DNA from: Actinernus sp. WN-2022
Lineage: Eukaryota; Cnidaria; Anthozoa; Actiniaria; Actinernidae
Reading direction: 5' to 3'
Assembly (NCBI GenBank): GCA_030867875.1
Contig: JAOWCC010000577.1
Coordinates: forward strand, 92,919,740 to 92,983,739
DNA length: 64,000 nt
The notes beneath the pieces were generated by a model that saw only the letters and a program-made list of their open reading frames with translations, made no database searches and was not told where the DNA came from. Shown piece after piece: positions 34,501 to 46,500 of this stretch (the stretch's first letter is position 1; every line of letters begins with the position of its first letter). The translations under genes and the position numbers were made by a program.

Positions 34501-37500
34501 TTGCCTTCATTCAGAAATACGTACAACGTACTGAACCGTTAGGAATTAAATATCAACAGGCAACTGGAGCAAATAGCATCCTCCGCGCGCAGACAGCTCC
34601 ACTAAGGGCCCGGTTAGAAATAGCTGGGGATGGAGAAAGGGGGAGGGTCATCAGTATTTTTTTGAACCCCCCAAAATGGGTAAAAAAATTAGGCAAGGGT
34701 TGGTTATACGGGTAAGGGGCAAAATGGGGTAAGGGGCAAAATGGGGGAAGGGGCAAAATATTTTATACTTATTGTCCGGGGAGGGTTATATATTTTTAGA
34801 CTTTTTGATTTCATTCTCCAGCCCAATCCCCTCCCTGCTAACTTCTAACCAGTCCCTAATATACGGAGTTTGGGAGTTTATATTTCTCTCTTTTCCCTCC
34901 TCTTTGACCTCCCCTCCCCTTACTCGCCACAGTCTCTCTCCTCCCCACCACAGGTAACCCAATCCTGAAACGTAGAGTGAAATCGAAGAGTTGCCTGCGG
35001 AGGAGGCTATGGAGCAGAACCAATGAATAGACCCTATGTTATTGAAGAATAATATAAGTCAAATCTGCCCGGCGGAGAAGCTGCACCCAGATCCGTCAAT
35101 TGAGCCCTTCCTTGGATGACAATTTAGAGATAACCTGCAGTGGTGCGGATGACATGTTGTCGGTATTACTAAAATAAATACAAGTAAGATGAACTCGAAA
35201 CTAGAAAACACTATACATTATAATCCAGCATACATACCGCAGCAATGTCAACAGCCATGGACATTTTGAATGTCTCATCAATCTTGTACCCCTCGTTCTC
35301 CAGCACATCCTAAATAAGACAGTTAAGCAGTGTTAGCAGGTTGATGGTGAATACGCCACTTAGGGTACCCCCCGTGGGGTCCTATGACAACTGAGGAGAA
35401 GGTGCTGCCTTTATGAAACACCTCACTCTCAAAATGGTCAGACCTTCACGCCATCTACAATCCGGCGCTACCAATTTACCTTGGTTCGATGGATTATTTT
35501 TCATAATTTTGCATACTTCTTACAATACCCAAAGACTTTCAACTCCCCCCATGTTGAGTGGGATTTCGGAAAGCTTTTAAACTGGAAACTAAGCCCCAGG
35601 ATAGGCGTAAAAATGTCTTGATTCAACATTGATAAGGGGCGCGTGGAAATTGTTTTTTTTTGGCCAATAATAGTCCTTTAGAGCGCAGAAAAACGTAATC
35701 GGGCCATTTAAATTGGCAATAATTTTAGGCATAAGTCACTTGTAATTAACTGTATCTTCATAACAATAGCTATACGCACGCTTAGAAAACTGTCCCTGTT
35801 AGTTTACCTTATGTGATTGTCTTTCTGGGTTGAAAAGTAACAAGAATACTGACGTCACCGAACTAGTTGAATGTCATCATTTGCACATATATAAAGATAC
35901 TAAAAGAAGTGATATCGGTGGTCGCGTGCATGTCAGTGTACGAGAGGTAAGCCCTTGATTTGTTAGCTTGATCGTGCTTTCCGATTCGCACAATGCAGAA
36001 GGGAACTATTTTTGAAATACCGTAAAATCCCGCTTATAGTCCCTGGGCTTATACAAGGGGTTACGAGGAGGCTGATAACCAGGGCAGCCAGCGGTACACT
36101 GAGGAGAGCATGAAACCGGGATGAAGAAAATGGTCTGAAATGCGAGACAGGAAGCTTCTTCGCCTCTAGTCTTTCCACTATCCACACAAAATGTGTTAAT
36201 GTTCAATAACAGATGTAATAAAACTGTTCTTTCAGGGGGGAGGGGGAGGGGATGTTATATCCAAAGGTGCTTATAACCGTGAGATATTTCCTGCCTATTA
36301 CCGGGATGCATATGAGCAGGATTTTACAACAGTTATACGTATACAAACATACCTGCAAGCTGCCTTTCCTACAATGTGTCCAGACGACCAAGATGTTGGG
36401 TGACTCGATACAGGCTCCGATGAACGAGTTCAGGTTCTCATGATTCATTTCTCGCATCTACAGAGACAAATGCATAACAGTTGAACGTCTTCCAAGAGAC
36501 CACCCTTTTAATGTAAAACGAAGGCTATTCGCTTACGAGAGGTTTCAAATGTAGTGATTTGAGGAACAAACAAACGGTTTTTACAACCATGGTCGCTAAG
36601 AGGCGTGGTCGCTTAGAGATCGATGTTCCATTGTACAAAGATTGATTGATGATTTTAGTTTTATCAAAAGAACAAAACCGTAGCCTCGCTAGGGTGTAGT
36701 TACCGATGTCTTGGATGTGTACTTGGGTCTTTGCCTACCTGTTTAAGTTCGATTAACACTTGACGAGATAGATGGACACCTGTCTTGTTCAAACGCTTGA
36801 TTACAACTGCACGCCCCTGTCAGGTGAACATATTAATATCGTTATTATATAACCGCTTCAAGTTCTAAAATGTCTTAAGTTCTAGGAACAGCTGTATCCT
36901 TCACTAGTATTGTCTTTGGCTAGATTTGACACAAACCACTTCGATATATCCCACCTGAAATTCACCAAACGTCGTAATCTGTTCCTCTGTTCTGTGTTCT
37001 TGGTTACGTGCACTCCTACCCAGCGGAGAAAACGCTTTCGCTGCGATTGCCGATGACTGTCCTTGCTTGGAAGGGTCTTCCTCGTTTCCAAGTTCCTATT
37101 CAACACAACCCCAGAAAAGGTGACACAGTTGCATATGCATTGATTTAATGTTTGCGTCTTGTAACATTCCCATTCATACTTTTAAGAACAAAATCTACAA
37201 TAGCATTAAGCTGTTCGGACACATACTGGCTGGTAGAGGAGTAGCGGAGGTCTTGAAAATTGTGTGGGACCTGTTTTTTTTTTGCACACTGCCCCGACAC
37301 TGCGCATGTCCGTAACGCCGACTATAGTGCCAAACTATAATGTTTTTATCAAATTTCACGCCAGGTTGTAAACACGTACTCCCACGAGAACAAATTTAAC
37401 GCATAATTGTTACATTCCATCTTTTCTTTAACAATGGACGTTTGATTACTTAAGTCAAACAGAGCAACGATATGTAAATACGCAGTACAACCTGAAAATG

Positions 37501-40500
37501 AATGAAGTTTTAAAATCATTTTGTTGTTTATCCCACAACCACCAAACAAGCATGAAATTATTAAGTTGTTTTTGATGTCGTTTCAAGGCCTCCAATTCGG
37601 ACTGGACGGGGTTTCAAAGGCCTCGCATTAGCTGTTATTACGGCTGAGCCAAATACCATGAAACGGTCAGCGGTTTCACCCATCTTATCGGGTCAACGAC
37701 TCGTTTGAAGCTGTTTCAGCTTTGAGCTTGTTTGAGTGACATTTTCTTTAAAATATCCTCGTTTTACTCTGCTTTATCATTCCTGTCTCTTCATTCGATG
37801 CACTAGTAGCGATTGTAAGACGCTGAGTGGCCTAAGGATGGACTAACCGATTTCATAAGGCTGAATACGAAGAGGAGTTGTCGTTTGAGTTGTTGACTTT
37901 ATGGACCCAAGAAGCTTCTGAAGACAAGGCTTGTAAAATATTCCGTCAAATCCGTCAAATCAGCCAAGGACAGACACCGCTTAACATTTATTCTTGCTTT
38001 TCTTTAGAAAATAATCGTTTGGGGAATCATCTTCTTGGTGATCTCCGTTCAACGTGACTCCATCTCTGTACCATTTTGAAATCGTTCACCCGACACGGTG
38101 GACCCGAGCTTCGTTTTCATGAAGGCTGATGGGTGAAACCGCTGACATTTTGGCTCAGCCGTAATAAGAGCTCTCGGCTGCGCCTCGAGCTGCAACTAAT
38201 TGCGCGGGCTTTGAAACCCCGGCCAGTCCTCATTGTCGGCCTTGAAACATTACGTCAAATCCTGTAATTTAATTGTCTAGGTGTTTTGTTTCAAATAACC
38301 GTCAACCCCTAAAACATTAACCGTTAATCGTCAAAGCTACACCCCCCCCCCCCCCCCCCACATTGAGACTCTCCTATAGGATATGGTTTTAGTATGAAAT
38401 ACATGGGGTTATAAATGTTGCCTGTTTAGTCACACCTCCACCCCAGGCTTTTCACATACCGAGGTACAGTGGAGCCGGAGGATATTCATTGCCGATATTC
38501 ACAGTGGAGAGGCTATTCATTGCCGATATTCACAGTGGAGAGGCTATTCATTGCCGATATTCACAGTGGAGAGGCTATACATTGCCGATATTCACAGTGG
38601 AGAGGATATTCATTGCCAATTGAGAAGCTTGAGTACTGAGTTTGATACCCACATTACCTGTCTGCTCATCAATATGTTATCACTGGACGTGCCCGCCTGG
38701 GGAGAGTCCCGTCGTTCTGCCTCGAAGTGAATATCCTCATATCTGATCTTCCAAGTCATGTTCTGTGCCAAATCAGTCTCGTAACGCAGTTTTCTGTTGA
38801 TACAAAATATTATACAACTTTGGTAAAACCTCCTAAAGATTGGTTTACACGGTGCCAAATTTTAGTTACAATACGGCTCACGATCGATAGAGTACCATAT
38901 CAGTTAACTCTAAGGGACTGTTCGTTAATTATAGCTAAGGGCCTGGGGCTGGAGTTCAGAGTTGGGGGGGGGGGGGGGGGGGGGGGGGTAAAGAATGAAA
39001 TGAATAATGAATGAAGCTATATATATCAGAAGTGTATTCCATTTTTCATAATGAATAGAAAGTCTGCAACCTGGCAGCACATACCATTTTGTTAAATAGG
39101 TTAAACCAACCTGACAATGAAGGATAAGACTAATGCAAGGACGATAACTCCTGCCGTCAAGGCCCCGATAACCAAGTAAACTACTTTTGCTGCTGCAAGA
39201 AGGAAATACAAAGATGCCGCGTCATTCGTTTAGCTAGAATCGAATCGAACACTCACAAGAGATTCTATTACAGTTGAACCTCTCGTAAATGACCACCCTT
39301 AATATGATTATAAACCAAAGCCAGAAATCGTTGGTTTGGATACTAGAATTTGGAACATTTTACCTACAATATCACACATCAGCCCTAAAAGCATCTTATA
39401 ACCCAGACAATGCGAACACGTGGAAGCCAGTTTGTGTAAAATGATCAGTCCTTTAACTTGTTGTTTTTAGCGGTCTAACTTATTATTGTCAATTCTTGTT
39501 TTGAGTATTTATTAATATAATTTAGTCTCATAGGCTCGCAGTTATTGACCTTACGTCATCCCTATAACATATTTCGTTTACCATTGCCCGACCACCCATT
39601 TTTTTTAGAAGTCAGTAAAAAAAAAAGAAAGACTGAAGACCGACCCATATTTTAGAAAAGTTAAAACAAATATTTGAAGAATAATTTCATAACTACACCT
39701 CTTTGCCGAGCACTCTACGTATTGGTATCGCCTTTTTCATGCGAATTGTCAATCCACAACTAGCAGAGGAAAAAGTAGTCGAGCAATACATGAACATTTT
39801 TACGCAAGTCTTCAAGGAATCCCTGGCTGTTGAAACAAGTTGCCCGTAAATTCTTGGCAATATGGTCTAAGTTGAAAATATGTTGACAAAATTGGAAAAT
39901 GTATTTTAGTTTTTGAAAAAATTGGACATGAGTACGAGCCATTTTGGGCACGGGCGCCACCATCTTGGATGTGATGACGTTTTTTGGCGGTCCCTATTGT
40001 CAAAAAAACAATAAGCTTTTGTCTTGTAACAATAGGGACCGCCAAAAAAACGTCATCACAAGATGGCGTCTCCGGCCCCAAAAATGGCTCATACTCATGT
40101 CCAATTTCTTCAAAAACTAAAATATATTTTACAATTTTGTCAACATATTTTCAACTTAGACCATATTGCCTTAACGGCAACTTGTTCCAACAGCCAGGGA
40201 TTCCTTTCAAGCTGACTAAATAACCAGGCTTCACTCGGTTCCAGGCTGCCTAACGTCGATGTTTACTTATTTGCTTGACTGACCGACCCACCGTCATGCC
40301 TCACGATCCAGAGGGCGATGGTAAACGAAACATGTTATTGGGATGGCCTTAATACAAAAAAATCATAAAAGGATCTCGAATTATCTGATGATATCTATGA
40401 CGTCATTGAAATTTGATTCCTTAATGAACATAACAGGGCAGGCGTCAATTATCGGTCATTTTGTTGTTCAGTTCGACCTTTATATCAATGATAACTATCT

Positions 40501-43500
40501 TGCAGAGCTAATAAACACTTTAATGTCAAATGAAGGTCGTCAATTAAAGGGCTGTGTCACGGTGATACGCCTTTGTATACACAGTCCGGGTCTGAGACTA
40601 TGTTCAAACTGACGAACCTCGCACACCTATCGAACAATGACTCCATGCATACGCAGTACCTTGGCGCATCGTCATAGCCACCTGAACGAGAGCGGGTTCT
40701 ACTGTAGTAAACGTTTAATGACTGGACCCGCGATGGCAACAGTTAGGGTTGTCTTCCGATTTCCCGAGAATGTCGAAGTTTCCTGAGTCGAAGTCGAGCA
40801 AACATAGCTAACTACAACCTTCGCCAATTAAGTACGGACCGCGCGACAAAATAAGGCTAGTCAGAACACTGAACGAACTCCTTTGACAGGTCGCCGGCAT
40901 TGTTTATGACTTCGCTTGTCCTCCCTCCCCCTTCACAATGTTGGGATAGAAAGGCAGCATTTCAGTCTTCTCGAAAACCAACATTGAAATGGGGGAGGGG
41001 GGTTGTGTTAAAAAAACGGAAATTGCTGAAGAGGTCCGACTTAAATTTTCCCTCGGGACCAATCTTAATGTTATCTGTTACGTAGCTACAAACAGATGAA
41101 ATAAAAATGCATTTTATGGTCAGGCAATGAGACCAACTAATGAAGCTTTTACTCGTTACACGATGCTAATATATACACATACAGGCAAGCCTCATAGCTG
41201 AGCTCCCGAGTGGCTTCAGGGAATTCGCATTGGATAAGAAATAGTCAGTAGCTTGCTCTACAAAGCTATAGGTTTGATAACTGGTAGAATTGCACTATAT
41301 AAACCCAGAAAACGAAGAGATATGGCAAATTTAAGGAGAATTAGTGAGAAAGGCCGCTCAAAAACACTTTAAAATAGAGGAAGAGATTAAGAAACTGAGA
41401 AAGAAGGAAAAAAATAATTTTGTGAGCCGGAGATCCAAACCAGGACCAAGTTAACACCTTTGGAACCCAAGCCCCGCGCTCTTTCCGTTCGGCTATGAAC
41501 ATTGAGCCGACATTTGTTATATGGTTACGTAGAAAACGTGCATAACTTATCAGGTACACCGCCCGTCAGGCTGCGCTCCGTGCGCCGGGCATGAATCGAT
41601 GCTTTTCTCTCTTCCTATATCTCTGGTGCTGCGCTATAATGATAGAGAAACTCTTTTTCGCAGCCTTTAAATAGCTAGCCTCCTCCGCAGGCATCTCTAA
41701 TTTCCAAAGAAGTCAGATAAAAAAAAATCGTGAATTGGGTTACCTCCAATCTCCCTCTCTTTTCTTCACTGCCACAGGGAGCCCATAATCTGATTTCTTC
41801 AAAAATTAGAGATGCCTGCGGAGGAGGCTATTAAATAGCCAGTGACGCGTACGTGCGAGATATCACATAACTTGTCACGATGTGATCACGTGCCGGACAA
41901 CAATTATCAGATTTAATTTTATAACTGTCACGTGACAACGACACAACCAATGTGAGTGTGTGTTAGATTGTTATACATGTTATGTTTTATGTTACTGTGT
42001 ATTGTGCGTATTTTAAAATACACAGTGCACGGAAACATGTATATTTGTTATTTAACCTTCTTTCTCCTGTTCATCACATTTCTCGTTGACCCATCCACAC
42101 ACAGGCTGGTCCGCTGGTGGTGTAGTTTGCCCTCCCGCCCATATGACAGTCACATCTATCGCAAACAACAAATTAAATCATGGATTAAACCAGGGAGGTG
42201 ATTTCCAGTCTCATTTGAGGCGAATCGCGAGTTTTTTGCCAGCGGATTATTTGCTGGAATATTCCTATTCCTATTACTCTGCAAGTTTGTGAGGTCCAAT
42301 ACATTGATATGTCTTTTTACAACACTCGTGGTTGTTTTGCGACAAGTGGTCAAATACTTTATTAGTCCGTTTTTCTGTTCATTTCCGTGTACTTATTTCA
42401 CAGTCTAAACGGATTATAAGTTTTTATTAACAGTTATTTTGTATAAGGGGAAAGTCGTTACTTCTTAAATTGAATCCTCCCGTAGAGTGGTTGTAGTAAG
42501 CAATATGTTGGAAGCTGCCATTCACGTAATACTTCAGAGAATAGTCGGGCTCTCTGTCACCCGACGAATCGATTTTCACAGTACCAGAAGCACCTGAAAA
42601 AACAACAACACAAAACTAACACTCAAATTCAACTCTGATACGCGGAGATCAAAGGAGAGAAACATTAATCTAAAACGTTATACCTGGGAAGCTTTCGCCA
42701 AAGATTTTTAAAGTACCTCAATAATGAAGTGACGTTATCCGAGGATACGTATGACGTTCTAATTATTTTCAGATCGAACGGATTTTGCAAGAGCAACACA
42801 TTCTAAGCCAGCCGGCGTTTTTAAGGTTGTGAGTATTAGTGCCGTGGATGGAACCAAGAACCTGTTACAACGTCAACCTGCTCCCTTTCAAATGACATAA
42901 TCAGGCAGCAGTTAAATAATATGTTCTCATTCCAACAGTCTCGTGTTATACACATTCATGCATAGTAGGGAAGTTGTTATTTTTTATCAGACCTTGGAAC
43001 TCTCTGTTCATCATCCTTGATGCAATTGACTTGCCGTCCTTTTTGTGTCCTCCATTAGCCAGGGTTTCATTCAAGGCGATTGCATACAAGAAGATTGCAT
43101 CGTAAATTGCGCCGGCATACACATCGACCTTAAAAATGTAAATGAGAAACAACATTAGCAAATCATGGTTTCACGCAAATCCCCCCAAAAAAATCGAGCA
43201 GGCCGAATTTGCACAGAAAAAAGAGCGAACGAGCCAAAATCACCCCGAACCAATGTTTAGTCTCCAGAACACAGGAAACCAGTGTTTTAGAAAGCAGTAA
43301 AATCTCAAAAATTTTGGCTCGCGCCTTTGGCCCTCGCAATATTTAAAGACATTCTGCTTTTTTCTTCCATATTATCTAAGCTCATAATCAAAGGCACATT
43401 CCCAAAGGACAAATAATGCATTCGTGTACAAGAGATTAGTTATGTGCCAATTCACTCTTCTTAATATTTATGCTCATATTTAATTCACCGACTCGAAAAC

Positions 43501-46500
43501 GAGGCTATCCCCGCATCGAGGATGCAACGTGCATTCTAGTTCGAAAGGACAATTTTCTCTCCAACGCATGCTGAGAGGAACACAGCAATGCTCCGTCCGC
43601 GACACCATTTTGCTTTTCAGCGAAGCAACGATGAGGGGATAGCCTCGTTTTCGAGTAGTTAATTATATGCGCATAAATATTAAGAAGAGTCAATGTTGAG
43701 CACTTTTTCATTTTATATATTTTTATTTGAGACTACGGAACAATGCAATATGATGCACTGCAATACAATATGATGCACGAATTAACAGTATAGTTTTAAG
43801 TATCCATCTGGGAAGTAGTGTGAGGTAGAGATTTCAAGAAGAATACATGTATATCAGGCATGTTTCACAAAAGGAGCCTTAGAACCTTAGGACCCCCTTT
43901 TGTGAAAACATGCCTGATATTGTGTGCCTTTAGCTTTAACTGAAGCCAGTAACTCGTGTTTTTGCCGTTTTCTTGAAAGGGCAAATGACAGTTTAAGACT
44001 TTTCTGGCATTTCTATCCCATAATTGATCTCAAGGTATTTTATGTGGGGGTGAGGGGTGGGGAGGACTAGTTAAAAAAAATCGCGGAAAACGAACTGATA
44101 AAAACGTTGAAAAGTGAGTTACCGGCTTTTTTAAAATTTCAAAGTAGCGCCATTTCTCGAGTTTTTAATGGATTTCGATGCACTACACGGCAGTACAACA
44201 TTCTCTTCCTGTAGATTAAGTTTAATCGATGGAATTTTGCCGTATTTTGAGTAGAAATTATACCAGAAAATGTGTTTTTCTATCTCTCAAAGTTACTTGT
44301 GTAACCTAAATTTCAAAGTGGCGCCATTTCTCAAGGTTTTAATGGATTTCGATGCACTACACGGCAATACAACGTTATTTTCCTGTAGATTAAGTTTAGT
44401 GGATGCAATTTCGCCGTATTTTGAGTAGAAATACCAGAAAATGGCGTTTTTTTTAACCTAATCCTAACCTCTAGCTCTCAAATAAAGAAATTATGGGATA
44501 ATCTCACACAAGTAAATTATGGGATAGAAAGGCCAGAAAAGTCTTAAACTGTCATTTGACCTTTCAAGAAAAAGACAAACAACGAATTTAATACTGGCTT
44601 TTAAAGCTAAAGGCACACAAGATCAGGCATGTTTTCACAAAAGGGGGTCTTATAAAATTAGGTTCTAAGGCTCCTTTTGTGAAAACATGCCTGATATATA
44701 TGTTTTCTACTAAACAAAGATAATTAATGTACATGGAAAATACCATAAATCTAGAAACATTAAAATTGTGTAAAATGTTCTTGATGTAAAACCAAAATAC
44801 TGAATGCCTTAAAAAAATATCGTGCAAGGTCCAACGCCATAAAAAAAATTATTGCAGCAGTAGGAGTCCTAAAAAAAATTTCGAGCAAAAATAAATCCCC
44901 CCCCCCCCATCAATTTTCAAATGGTCCGTCCCTAACGTAACATTAAAATGACAGTTGTACTTGCTCTACAAGAATGAATATGAGATAATAAATACATAGA
45001 GGCAAGCCTAAAGCGTAGCCCCAATTGGCTGGTAGCTAGCTCTACAGAGCCATAACTTGTAGAATCGCAATTCCGGAAACAAAGCCAAGAAAACCCAAGA
45101 AATACATTTAAGATGGCAGATTTAAGGAAAATTACTGAATGGGAAACGCGGCTTAAAAACATTTAGAATATAGGAAAATATTAAGAAACCCAAGAAAAGA
45201 AGAAGAAGACAAAAACAAAGAAAGAAAACGAAGTTATCTGTACAGAAAGTGCAGCATATTTCAGGCGCGTCGGGCATGATCAGCGAAATGTTGCTATCTC
45301 ATATATCTATTGTGTTCTGATCGCATGGGAGGAAGATGAACTCCGTTAAAAATTGTATAATTCATTAAGAACCATAATTTATACATGAATAAGCTTTAAA
45401 AAATACTTTATTGCATAATCCACAATGCGAATGTTGTACACGTTTCAATTTCCTTCACGACTATTCTTTAAGATTTTACCTTCTCGGACTTTTTTAGGCT
45501 GATGTAGAAAGGTGGATCTTGCATTCGTCTGCGGACTTCCTTTTTGAACTCGAGCCATCTCTCCGTCGTGGGTTCCCGTACGTGAATACTAAGAATCCCA
45601 CGAAACGCGAGGGCTGCATCCTTGTCCCGCCCATCGTTTCCCATCCACGTGTTGCTGCCGATGGCAGCAGAGGGCATGAGGTTAACGGTAAGAAAGGCGT
45701 AGTCTCCGTTCAGCATGCCGAGATCATAAGCATGTAGCATAAGCGCACGAATGTCACCTCCGTAGCACAGCAGAATCAGAACTAAGGGATCAAATGGATG
45801 ACATGACACTCATGATCAGTATATTATAGGAAGTCACAGTCTACATGACTCCATCATTCTACTAAAATTCGCAAGAATTGAGAAAACGACTTCTTGGGCG
45901 ATATCAATGTTTTTCAGTCGAGTGCAATTTTTAAGCAATAGACCACACATTTCAAAGCTAAAAGTGTTTACTGGCAAAATAAAGCACGCGGGATGGTGGG
46001 AGAACACAAATAATGCTTCAAGCATTTCAAATGTTCTCCCAACATCCCAAGTGCTTTATTTCGCCAGTAAACAGTGGTGTATTGCTTTTATGATATAACT
46101 ACGACACACAAGCAGGTGTGCCGATTTCTATGTGTTTACCCGCACAATAGACCATAGATTTTTGAGTTTATAAGACAATCAGAGCGTTCGGTACTATCTG
46201 GGTTATATTATAAACCGAGACTGCATAACGTTCCATTACAGTCACATTCAGTCACGTGTGTTGGTGGCTTATATAGCTTAGTTTAGCTTTTATATATATT
46301 CTATGCCTCCCAGTACCGTATCTAAGTCAAGCAAGGGTTTGAAGATATCAAAGTTAAGGGAGAACTACATGTTTTGAATACTATTAATTTAGTACTCACC
46401 ATTGAAAATTGGAAACTTAGTTTGGGACACATTATTATAGATGGGACTAAACTATTTGTGAATGTGAACAAGTAATAAATGTGACGTCATTAGGTACCAT

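Noticed and set aside
35963..36206. Minus-strand frames of 66-74 residues in intron 10
   Set aside because: No family resemblance, and adding them would break the in-phase join between exons 10 and 11.
42156..42353. 65-residue minus-strand frame next to exon 5
   Set aside because: Different frame from the juxtamembrane exon and covers intron sequence; the real exon is 42057-42155.
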